Shown one piece after another: positions 8,080-14,205 of a stretch of DNA of 39,513 nucleotides. How positions within the stretch are numbered: the first letter of the stretch is position 1; each line of letters begins with the position of its first letter. A program made the translations under genes and the position numbers. Under the pieces are notes generated by a model that saw nothing but the letters and a program-made list of their open reading frames with translations, was not told the origin of the DNA and made no database searches. Source of the DNA: an uncultured Dorea sp. (GTDB lineage Bacteria; Bacillota; Clostridia; Lachnospirales; Lachnospiraceae); NCBI GenBank assembly GCA_910584265.1, contig CAJTZE010000032.1, positions 1 to 39,513 on the forward strand, given 5' to 3'.

Positions 8080-8109
8080 ATTATACGAAATAGTATATCA
8101 TGAGAATAA
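8080..8109 (-). promoter_or_regulatory. Promoter of the holin-like peptide gene
   Basis: On the minus strand a perfect TATAAT (8080-8085) is preceded at 18 bp by TTATTC (8104-8109). The -35 is poor, the -10 good. Confidence 0.4.
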
Positions 8110-8159
8110 TCTGCCGCCAATAAGGCATGGGTCTTTGCGAAGAACTCTCCATATCAACA

Positions 8160-8585
8160 TTAAAGATTCTGCCGGATAATCCGGGAAATCAGTCCGACTG
8201 CCATATTCCGATCTTCATCAATATGAGTTACAACAAAGGAAACTTCATCCTTCTTGCCCACGGTTCCGGCATATTTCCCCTGGATCTTGCATTTCTTCAT
8301 GTTCTCCTTGCTGGTATTGGTTTCCATGCTCTTGACATCTGCCTTGACTGTGATCTTATTCAGGCTTTCAGCAGTCACGGACAGGATACGCACCAGCAAC
8401 AACCCTTGCCTGCACGATACGGTCTTCATAAATCTTAGCATTGCCTGACGCATCCCGGTCCAGATAAAAAATCTGGCATCATAAAGCCGGATGTCCCATA
8501 GGTTCCTTTCAGGGAATAATTCAGGTTCCGCTCTTTATCAAATACTTCTCTGTTCCGGTCAACGCCCATCCGCATCAGCAGAAAA
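8160..8585 (-). pseudogene. Degraded gene of unknown family
   Basis: No intact gene spans this stretch, but protein-like sequence appears in successive minus-strand frames. From about 8585 down, MGVDRNREVFDKERNLNYS and YGTSGFMMPDF are followed in a second frame by YLDRDASGNAKIYEDRIVQ. A third frame, open from 8453 to a stop at 8160-8162, reads SLNKITVKADVKSMETN, then GKYAGTVGKKDEVSFVV and IDEDRNMAVGLISRI. Taken together this suggests one gene with at least two frameshifts, cut at its 5' side by the transposase remnant near 8583. I do not recognise the family. The alternative is that only the 8160-8453 frame (97 residues) is real, but it lacks a ribosome-binding site. Confidence 0.35.
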
Positions 8586-8940
8586 CTGGCTAAAGAAAAC
8601 GGCGGCGCTAAGGCTGCTAAAGAATTAGGAATCCCTGAAGGAACCATCCATACATGGCGGAAAGCCGTAAGGACCGGTAAACTGGATATCGGGGAAGGTT
8701 CCCATACCCCTGCCAGCGCAATGAGCCTGTCAGAAGAGATTACCATGCTGCGCAGGCGGGTTAAGGAGCAGGATAAAGAAATCCGACGTCTGAAGGAAGA
8801 AAACGAATTTTTGGAGGAAGCCAGCGCTTTTTTCGCCGCCAGCCGTCGGAAGTCAGCAAAAACCAGAGAATGATCTTTCTGGCTTTGAAAACAGAGGACG
8901 GCAGGATTACCGGGAAAATTTCATTTTATTGCCGGCTGAT
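8583..8940 (+). mobile_element. IS3-family transposase remnant (OrfA end, OrfB start)
   Basis: From 8586 to a TGA at 8871 the frame reads KLAKENGGAKAAKELGIPE, TIHTWRKAVRTGK, then a coiled coil (LRRRVKEQDKEIRRLKEEN, FLEEASAFFA). This is the helix-turn-helix and leucine-zipper part of an IS3-family OrfA. An ATG overlapping its stop (8870) begins OrfB as MIFLALKTEDGRITGKISFYCR, which breaks off near 8940. The first part of OrfA, nearly all of OrfB including the DDE catalytic core, and the terminal inverted repeats are absent, so the element is dead. Confidence 0.7.
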
Positions 8941-8945
8941 ACCAA

Positions 8946-9026
8946 GCATCTGCAGATGCGCCGGTGCTGGAGAATGGAGAACGAGCGGCAGACATTGCAA
9001 AGGAATTGAAAAACAAGTATAATTGA
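8946..9026 (+). pseudogene. Possible C-terminal scrap of an unknown gene
   Basis: A 26-codon frame ending at a TGA at 9024-9026 reads ...DAPVLENGERAADIAKELKN..., which looks like a genuine protein tail (amphipathic, lysine-rich end). It has no start and begins where the transposase similarity ends. It is short enough to be chance. Confidence 0.2.
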
Positions 9027-9056
9027 CCTATCTTGAATTAGAAAAGGGTGTCTGTC

Positions 9057-9310
9057 ATGATAGAGTGTATTGTTGTCGGGGCTTTGTGGCTGCATTGGCT
9101 ATGAAAACAGATTTTCTGAATCCCAGAATGGTATTATTCCTGAAGGTTGGGATATGCGGAGGTTTTACGACATTTTCCTCCTTCGCATTGGAGACAACAG
9201 ATTTGATGAAAGATGGGAAAATGCATCAGGTTGTCATTTATACGGTATTAAGTGTTACGCTCGGAGTATTGGCTGTATTTGCAGGCCAGGGAATCATCAG
9301 AAAGGGATAA
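9057..9310 (+). pseudogene. crcB: CrcB/FluC fluoride channel gene, internally deleted
   Basis: The N-terminus MIECIVVGA in frame at 9057 and the C-terminal half in another frame (LNPRMVLFLKVGICGGFTTF, SSFALETTDLMKDGK, then a TVLSVTLGVLAVFAGQ helix) belong to one CrcB/FluC, a dual-topology fluoride exporter of about 125 residues. The GGFTTFSSFALE segment carries the phenylalanine-box and central sodium-site residues. The part in between, including helix 2 and its conserved Asn, is missing and the frame is shifted, with a stop at about 9108. No fluoride riboswitch is recognisable upstream. Fluoride export by this copy is lost. Confidence 0.7.
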
Positions 9311-9317
9311 GGGAATT

Positions 9318-9631
9318 ATGGGCAGAAGGGGATATGCACCGGAGGATGAGAAGCAGTTAGGCTGCTGCTTGGACACATAGAACTTCTGGACATATCAAAA
9401 GCTGTTTTTTATTTAGATGCGCCAGTATCTAATTCCGGCAGACTGTCGGGATTAATCCGGGAGTGTTCCCACGAATATAATATATCTGTGCAGACGCAAA
9501 TCATCCCGGATGTGGACCGGGTTTTAGAACAGATGGAGGGCGTGATCAGCGGAGACGCTATTATTCTAAACCGCTGTAAGAGCTGGCTGAATATTATGCC
9601 TTTGGTTTTGGAGCAGATGGAATGTCTCTGA
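9318..9631 (+). pseudogene. DUF434/DUF5616 gene, internally deleted
   Basis: A start at 9318 encodes MGRRGYAPEDEKQ, the characteristic DUF434 opening, then runs to a stop at 9378-9380. In another frame from about 9353 the C-terminal domain is clear: DISKAVFYLDAPVSNSGRL, then IPDVDRVLEQMEGVISGDAI and ILNRCKSWLN, ending at a TGA at 9629-9631. The full protein is about 230 residues in my recollection; here some 110-120 middle residues are gone. The nucleotide-binding-like DAPVSNSGR segment is preserved, but the frame is broken, so no full product can be made. Confidence 0.7.
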
Positions 9632-9660
9632 TTGCGTAGGAAATGAAGGAGAATAAAAAT

Positions 9661-9776
9661 ATGGACAATAAAAAAGTGTATGCGATGAGCCGCTTATGCA
9701 GGAAATCAGATATCTGGACAAGCTGATTGATGAGCTGGCCAAAGGAAAATCTATGGATAAAATCCTCCGTAGATGA
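9661..9776 (+). pseudogene. DUF2200 gene reduced to its two ends
   Basis: The first ten codons (MDNKKVYAMS) match the start of DUF2200 proteins. From about 9690 another frame gives the conserved end, PLMQEIRYLDKLIDELAKG, with a TGA at 9774-9776. DUF2200 proteins are about 120 residues; about 80 middle residues are missing and the two ends are out of frame with each other. The upstream GAAGGAGAA ribosome-binding site is still in place. Confidence 0.7.
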
Positions 9777-9797
9777 ACAGGAAGAGAGGCGAACAAA

Positions 9798-10277
9798 ATG
9801 TGGAAGTGTCCGAAATGCGGCCGTACATTTAAGAATACAAATCAGGATCATTACTGCGGCGAAGCTCCGAAAACAATTGAAGAATATATAGAACGCCAGC
9901 TTGAGCAGGCACAGCCCTTTCTACGGCAGATAAATAACACAATAAAATCTGCAATACCAGATGCGGTGGAAAAGATATCATGGAATATGCCGACTTATTG
10001 GAAAAAACATAACCTGATACAGTTTGCAGCTTTTAAAAAGCACATAGGTCTGTATCCTGGCCCGGAAGCGGTGAAGATATTTGCCGACAGGCTTAAGGAG
10101 TATAAGACTAGCAAAGGAGCCATACAGCTTCCTTATGATAAGCCTCTGCCGCTTGAATTAATTGAAGCGATTGCAAAATGGTGTGAAAAGGAGTATGGAC
10201 GATGTATGGCATGGACTGGACTGGGACGATCCATACCGGATTCGTTCCTGCAGGGAGTTGATAAACTGGATCAATGA
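9798..10277 (+). CDS. DUF1801 domain protein with N-terminal zinc ribbon
   Basis: A 159-residue protein. Residues 1-20 form a CPKCGRTF...DHYC zinc-ribbon-like knuckle. The rest is a DUF1801 domain (YdhG-like, frataxin-resembling fold): AIPDAVEKISWNMPTYW, HIGLYPGPEAVK, LPYDKPLPLELI, AKWCEKEYG. The cellular role is unknown; an iron-chaperone role has been suggested for relatives. The last 24 residues (from CMAWTGLG) do not look like the family, and the frame overlaps the next gene by about 80 bases, so the natural stop was probably lost and the ORF now runs on into its neighbour. GAAGAGAGG precedes the start. Confidence 0.7.
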   Translation: MWKCPKCGRTFKNTNQDHYCGEAPKTIEEYIERQLEQAQPFLRQINNTIKSAIPDAVEKISWNMPTYWKKHNLIQFAAFKKHIGLYPGPEAVKIFADRLKEYKTSKGAIQLPYDKPLPLELIEAIAKWCEKEYGRCMAWTGLGRSIPDSFLQGVDKLDQ

Positions 10278-10719
10278 GATTGGCTTTCTGCCTTTCTTTA
10301 AAAATGAGATTGAAGGGTTCTCGGCAGAGGTGCATACCTCCAACCGTTACTGGTGGACAGGCGATAAAGAGCAGGATCCCTGGGAATGGCGTGAAATCAT
10401 AGCGAGGAGCGGTGAAGTGGCATATGGGAAGTTCTTTCATAAAAAGGCGGGCTTCATTTCAAAAGAGTGGTTTCCCTATTTTGCAAATTACCGGAGAGAC
10501 GGTTATGATTTTGATGCAAGGTGGGAGGATGGTTTGGCAAGCATGCGCTGCAAGAAGATCATGGATGAATTTGAAAACCGGGAAGAATTGTGGGGATATG
10601 ATTTGGTAACATCTGCATATAAAGAGACACCGGAGTCATCCAGGGAACGTATTTACAGACATGTGCGGGAACATTATCCGAATGCGACAGAAAAACAGAT
10701 AAAGATTTTGATGAAATGA
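10195..10719 (+). CDS. AlkZ-related protein, internally shortened in frame
   Basis: A 174-residue protein resembling the AlkZ-related family (relatives of the AlkZ/YcaQ DNA glycosylases by name; activity unproven). Typical stretches are DDPYRIRSCRELINWINEIG, YWWTGDKEQDPWEWREI, VAYGKFFHKKAGFISKEW, NYRRDGYDFDARWEDGLAS, and a C-terminal LWGYDLVTSAYKE. Full members, as I recall, have about 60 more residues between KKIMD and the LWGYD motif; here only EFENREE connects them, in frame. The frame is open back to 10162, but MDDVWHGLDWDDPY at 10195 is the family-like start although the AAGGAG is too close to it. Function is doubtful. Confidence 0.55.
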   Translation: MDDVWHGLDWDDPYRIRSCRELINWINEIGFLPFFKNEIEGFSAEVHTSNRYWWTGDKEQDPWEWREIIARSGEVAYGKFFHKKAGFISKEWFPYFANYRRDGYDFDARWEDGLASMRCKKIMDEFENREELWGYDLVTSAYKETPESSRERIYRHVREHYPNATEKQIKILMK

Positions 10720-10735
10720 AAAGGAGGGCGTGAAT

Positions 10736-11362
10736 TTGATTAACCGGGAAGACATGCTGGAACTGACCAGACGGATGACGCCGGCCCGTACATCCATAAC
10801 GAGGGCGGCCGGGTGTTACATAGACCGGGAGGGGGAGTTTGACGGGAGCTTTAATACCAATTTCCTGAAGCTGTCTGGTTCCGATAGAGCGAAGAATCTG
10901 AAACTGGCAAAGACGGTGCCGTTTGCTGATACCAATAAGAATCTGAAGAAATATGAGTTCGCGCCGAAAGCGCAGAAACCGGGAAGCATGTGGCAGTTAC
11001 TCATGGGCATGAAGGAATGCGGACTGAAGAACGACGCATTGATGGATACGTTTTATGATGTGGTCATGGAGCGTTACCACACAAATTCTGAGTATGCCGT
11101 CCTGGTATTTCATGACCGCTATGACATTCCGGCGAAGGCATCAGATAAAGAGCGGCTGGGAGAATCGGAGGAAGTGTTTGAATACCTGATCTGCGTAATC
11201 TGCCCGCTTTCCGGGGAATATGAGCCGGGAGAACCGGAATGTGGATTCCTGTTTCCGGCATTTACAGACCGGTGCGGGGACCTGAACCATGTGAATGTCT
11301 ATCAGAAGAATCCTGGCAAGCCGCATATGGAATTAGTAAGCAAGATTTTGGGAATAGAATAA
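10736..11362 (+). CDS. DUF4317 family protein, short form
   Basis: A 208-residue protein with the DUF4317 opening (REDMLELTRRMTPARTSITR and GCYIDREG). Further family stretches are LVFHDRYDIPAKASDKE, VFEYLICVICPLSGEYEPG, ECGFLFPAFTDRCGDLNHVNVY and a final NPGKPHMELVSKILGIE. Function is unknown. Members I remember have 380-400 residues, so the second half is missing. The start is decided by the ribosome-binding site: AAGGAGG (10721-10727) lies 8 bases before a TTG at 10736 but only 2 bases before the GTG at 10730, so a TTG start is likely. It is followed by another deletion remnant. Confidence 0.6.
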   Translation: MINREDMLELTRRMTPARTSITRAAGCYIDREGEFDGSFNTNFLKLSGSDRAKNLKLAKTVPFADTNKNLKKYEFAPKAQKPGSMWQLLMGMKECGLKNDALMDTFYDVVMERYHTNSEYAVLVFHDRYDIPAKASDKERLGESEEVFEYLICVICPLSGEYEPGEPECGFLFPAFTDRCGDLNHVNVYQKNPGKPHMELVSKILGIE

Positions 11363-11389
11363 TAAAGTAATGTTGGTGAGAGCGCCCTT

Positions 11390-11466
11390 ATGAAATTATT
11401 AGTAGATGCAGATGCAGTAGAATAAGATTTGAAGAGTCGTTGGAATAGCTGATACTAAAGTGTTGA
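11390..11466 (+). pseudogene. Second DUF188 remnant, start joined to end
   Basis: The frame opens MKLLVDADA as in DUF188 proteins and is joined after nine codons to sequence closely resembling the end of the first DUF188 remnant. AGATTTGAAGAGTCGTTGGA here corresponds to AGATTTAAGGAGTCGTTGGA near 4457, each followed by a related CTGAT-(A/T)-(T/C)-T(A/G)AA. Stops fall in all frames. More than 120 of about 150 codons are missing. It shows that a second DUF188 gene, not identical to the one at 4186, once stood here. Confidence 0.6.
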
Positions 11467-11486
11467 ATAAAAACTGGAGAAATACG

Positions 11487-11555
11487 ATGCGAAAAGTAAT
11501 CTTATATATTGCAATGAGCTTGGATGGATATATTGCAGATAGCAACGGAAACTGA
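11487..11555 (+). pseudogene. DHFR/RibD-C family remnant, N-terminal only
   Basis: Twenty-two codons, MRKVILYIAMSLDGYIADSN, match the start of dihydrofolate-reductase-like (RibD C-terminal family) proteins, where SLDGYIA is the conserved first strand-loop. A TGA follows at 11553 and sequence of a different family begins within ten bases. CTGGAG precedes the ATG. Only about one eighth of the usual 170-180 residues remain. Confidence 0.6.
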
Positions 11556-11562
11556 AAGATAA

Positions 11563-11898
11563 TTGAGTTTGCCCTATCCTTACACCGAGCAGGATGGAAA
11601 AGAGTTTATTTCTGCTATGCTTTCCGCAGATGAAAGCGAAACCTTTGCTTTTGCTATTACCGTAGATAATATGGTGATTGGCAGTATCGGCATTTTTCGG
11701 CAGGGCAATATTCATAGGCAAACCGCCGAGTTAGGATATTATATTGCCGAAGAATATTGGGGCAAAGGCATTATGACTGAAGCTGTTAAGCAAATTTGCG
11801 AAGATGTTTTTGCTAATAGCGATATTATCCGTATCTACGCAGAGCCGTTTGCTTATTTTGGCAACACACTATCATCCAGACCATATCGGACTTGTTAG
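11563..11898 (+). pseudogene. GNAT acetyltransferase core (RimJ/RimL type), both ends missing
   Basis: Residues from YPYTEQDGKEFISAMLS through FAFAITVDNMVIGSIGIF, the acetyl-CoA-binding AELGYYIAEEYWGKGIMTEA, and IIRIYAEPFAY match the core of RimJ/RimL-like GNAT proteins. About 40 residues are missing at the N-terminus and about 40 at the C-terminus; after FAY the frame runs a few codons into the next gene fragment and stops at 11898. The acetyl-CoA loop YWGKGI is intact but the fold cannot be complete. The base composition is more AT-rich than the genes before 11.4 kb. Confidence 0.65.
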
Positions 11899-12289
11899 TG
11901 AATTGCAGAAAATGGGAATAAAGTTGTTACTCATAGATACCCAATGCGACTATGTGCATTTTGCGGACGCTATATTTAAGCGGGAAAAACACTTGCGATA
12001 TGAGCCTATTGGCGAAAAAGATACTACAATAATAGGTTGTGATGAAAGTAGAGATTTTCTTGCTGATTTAGGGATTGAGGGAGAAATCATTCAAACCGCA
12101 AGCCATAGTGAGGACAGTATATCTGTTATTCTGGATAGTGGGGAATGTATGGTGGGCGATTTAGAGCCAATGGAATATCTTGGCGCTTATGAGGAAAATA
12201 TCGCTTTGCAGAATGATTGGAAACTTGTAATGAGTTACCATCCGAAAGCTATATATTACGCCCATGCAAATGAAAAATATTTTGCGTGA
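11855..12289 (+). pseudogene. Metallo-beta-lactamase-fold hydrolase, N-terminus missing
   Basis: In another frame from the GNAT scrap, the sequence begins at the metal-binding motif THYHPDHIGL (HxHxDH). It continues with LLLIDTQCDYVHFADAIF, GEIIQTASHSEDSISVILDSG with the third-ligand His, a GECMVGDLEP motif with the bridging Asp, and MSYHPKAIYYAHANEKYFA to a TGA at 12287-12289. The first strands (about 50 residues) and any start are gone. Metal ligands are mostly present, yet without a start it is a remnant. The junction with the GNAT core lies in the T-run TTATTTTGGCA around 11853-11863. Confidence 0.65.
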
Positions 12290-12312
12290 TAGTGGTTGAA
12301 TGGAGAAAAAAT

Positions 12313-12420
12313 ATGGATTACAAAATACGAGAAATCAAAGAAGGTGAGTATTAAATTTCTGAAAGACAAGGGATATCAGCAGATATTAATTTTAAAGCTA
12401 TCGAATTCGATAGGTTTAAG
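12313..12420 (+). pseudogene. GNAT acetyltransferase scraps
   Basis: ATG at 12313 encodes MDYKIREIKEGEY followed by a stop, a typical GNAT opening. The next bases in a second frame read KFLKDKGYQQI, typical of the region just before the last GNAT strands (LKDKGYQQISLSV in relatives). The usual ending is missing. This again looks like a start fused to a late segment. Confidence 0.4.
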
Positions 12421-12431
12421 GTATTGAAAGT

Positions 12432-12635
12432 ATGTTGAATGAAGATCAAGTGGCTCAAAAACAATATTTTAAACAATATCTTTTATACATATACTTTCAT
12501 AAGGTAAATACATTTTTAGGAGATGCTGCATTTAGTAAGTTTTTAAATGCTTTTGACATGAAATATAATAAGAAAATAATAAAGGTATATATGATTGCTC
12601 TAATGAAGGGATTTTTATCGCATGTATGGGGCTAA
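12432..12635 (+). CDS. Hypothetical protein, AT-rich
   Basis: A 67-residue frame: MLNEDQVAQKQYFKQYLLYI..., then a FLGDAAFSKFLNAFD segment and a basic NKKIIKVYMI stretch, ending SHVWG. It is much more AT-rich than the DUF2130-recQ genes downstream. There is no clear ribosome-binding site (TTGAAAGTATGTTG precedes). I recognise no family. It overlaps the next frame by 10 bases; the two may be parts of one frameshifted gene of foreign origin. Confidence 0.3.
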   Translation: MLNEDQVAQKQYFKQYLLYIYFHKVNTFLGDAAFSKFLNAFDMKYNKKIIKVYMIALMKGFLSHVWG

Positions 12636-12841
12636 GCAAGAGAGCCGCTTATATAACAAAAGAGAATATTGATATAGGACTTATTGAGGGACACGCCGCT
12701 GCTGTTTTTCTGTATAAGCTGCAACAGTTCATCTACAATGGATTGTATTTTAGGGGAGGAAACATCTTAGAAGATAAATTAGTAAAACTGAATTTGTCTA
12801 CGATATTTAATCTAAGTCAGGATAATTTGCGGAAAAAATAG
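12626..12841 (+). CDS. Hypothetical protein, AT-rich
   Basis: A 71-residue frame: MGLSKRAAYITKENIDIGLI..., then EGHAAAVFLYKLQQFIYNG, and a lysine-rich end. No family is recognised and no good ribosome-binding site is present, which favours the reading that it continues the previous frame after a shift. The composition is like its upstream neighbour. Confidence 0.3.
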   Translation: MGLSKRAAYITKENIDIGLIEGHAAAVFLYKLQQFIYNGLYFRGGNILEDKLVKLNLSTIFNLSQDNLRKK

Positions 12842-12849
12842 GGGTATTG

Positions 12850-12858
12850 TGATATAAT
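12850..12858 (+). promoter_or_regulatory. Extended -10 promoter of the DUF2130-recQ operon
   Basis: TGATATAAT at 12850-12858 is a textbook extended -10 (TGn before TATAAT). No -35 at 17 bp is recognisable, which extended -10 promoters tolerate. The start codon of the DUF2130 gene lies about 90 bases downstream. Confidence 0.5.
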
Positions 12859-12954
12859 CAAGATTATTCCCTATGCGTTAATGGAATACAGCCTGACGGA
12901 GCGGGAGAAGAGCATAGGGAGAACCGGGAGAAATTTACAGAAAGGATAGATGTT

Positions 12955-14172
12955 ATGCAGGAAATTAAGTGTCCGAACTGCGGGGAATTCTTTGCAGTTG
13001 ACGAGACTGGATATGCGCAGATTGTCCGGCAGATCAGGGATAAGGAATTTGAAAAGGAGCTTAAACGCCGGGAGAAGGATTTCATGGATATGAAAGAGAG
13101 CGACTTGAAGCTTGCGCGTATGGAGCAGAGGGAAGCATTTGACAAGGAGCTTTCCGCAAAACAATCAGAGCTGTCCGAGAAGGATAAACAGATCGAACGT
13201 CTAAAGGCACGGATTTCCGGTGGCGAAACAGAGAGGAGGCTGGCGGTTTCAGAGGCAGTACAGGAAATCGAAAAGGAAGTTTCCAAGAAAGAGGCAGAGA
13301 TTACGGAGCTGAAGAGCAGGCTGTCAAATAAAGAAACGGAGAACAAGCTAAGAGAGAAATCCCTGCGGGAGCAGTACGAGGATAAGCTGAAGCTGAAGGA
13401 CGAGCAGATTGAATATTATAAGGATTTCAAGGCAAGGCAGTCTACTAAGATGGTAGGTGAGAGTCTGGAGCGTCACTGCCTGACTCAATTTAACTCCCTG
13501 CGGATGACGGCATTTCCTGAGGCGTATTTTGAGAAGGATAATGACGCGCGGACGGGCAGCAAGGGGGACTTTATATTCCGGGAATCCAGAGACGGGGTGG
13601 AATTTATCTCAATCATGTTTGAGATGAAGAATGAGATGGATGAGACGGCTGCAAAGCATAAGAATGAAGATTTCTTCAAGGAGCTTGATAAGGACCGGCG
13701 GGAAAAGAAATGCGAGTATGCGGTACTGGTCTCTCTGCTGGAGATTGACAGTGAATTTTATAATAACGGCATTGTGGATGTATCCTACAGGTATGAGAAA
13801 ATGTATGTTATCCGCCCGCAGTTTTTTATTCCGATGATCACGCTGCTGCGCAATGCCGCGCTGAATTCCCTGCAGTACCGGCAGGAGCTTGAGACAGCCA
13901 GACACCAGCAGGTGGACATTCTCAATTTTGAGGAGAACATGAATGCATTTAAGGAAGGCTTTGCGCGTAACTACAGGCTTGCCAGTGAGAAATTTAAAAA
14001 AGCGGTTGATGAGATTGATAAGACTATCCTCCATCTGCAGAAGACGAAGGAAGCGCTTTTGTCATCTGAGAACAACCTTCGTCTTGCAAATAATAAAGCG
14101 GAGGATCTGAGTATAAAGAAATTAACAAAGAATGCGCCGTCGGTAAAAGAAATGTTTGAGGAGTTAAAATAG
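12955..14172 (+). CDS. DUF2130 domain protein
   Basis: A 405-residue protein. Residues 1-20 hold a CPNCGEFF half zinc ribbon. Residues about 30-165 are a long charged coiled coil, and residues about 165-310 are the DUF2130 domain: MVGESLERHC, FPEAYFEKDNDARTGSKGDF, FISIMFEMKNEMDET, NEDFFKELDKDRREKKCEYA, VLVSLLEIDSEFYNNGIVDV and YVIRPQFFIPMITLLR. A helical tail follows. The arrangement GDF...FEMKNE...KDRREKKCEYA resembles a nuclease-like fold, but activity is unproven. GAAAGGATA precedes the ATG. recQ follows after 33 bases in the same direction, suggesting co-transcription and a link to DNA metabolism. Length is normal for the family. Confidence 0.85.
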   Translation: MQEIKCPNCGEFFAVDETGYAQIVRQIRDKEFEKELKRREKDFMDMKESDLKLARMEQREAFDKELSAKQSELSEKDKQIERLKARISGGETERRLAVSEAVQEIEKEVSKKEAEITELKSRLSNKETENKLREKSLREQYEDKLKLKDEQIEYYKDFKARQSTKMVGESLERHCLTQFNSLRMTAFPEAYFEKDNDARTGSKGDFIFRESRDGVEFISIMFEMKNEMDETAAKHKNEDFFKELDKDRREKKCEYAVLVSLLEIDSEFYNNGIVDVSYRYEKMYVIRPQFFIPMITLLRNAALNSLQYRQELETARHQQVDILNFEENMNAFKEGFARNYRLASEKFKKAVDEIDKTILHLQKTKEALLSSENNLRLANNKAEDLSIKKLTKNAPSVKEMFEELK

Positions 14173-14205
14173 CAGGCTGTACATCGCAGGATCAGGAGAT
14201 AGGAT

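Noticed and set aside
8435..8746. Minus-strand 103-codon frame
   Set aside because: Its upper part is antisense to the transposase OrfA remnant; only the lower part (to about 8585) may belong to the degraded minus-strand gene.
9027..9056. Fluoride riboswitch before the crcB remnant
   Set aside because: The conserved riboswitch core could not be found in the available bases.
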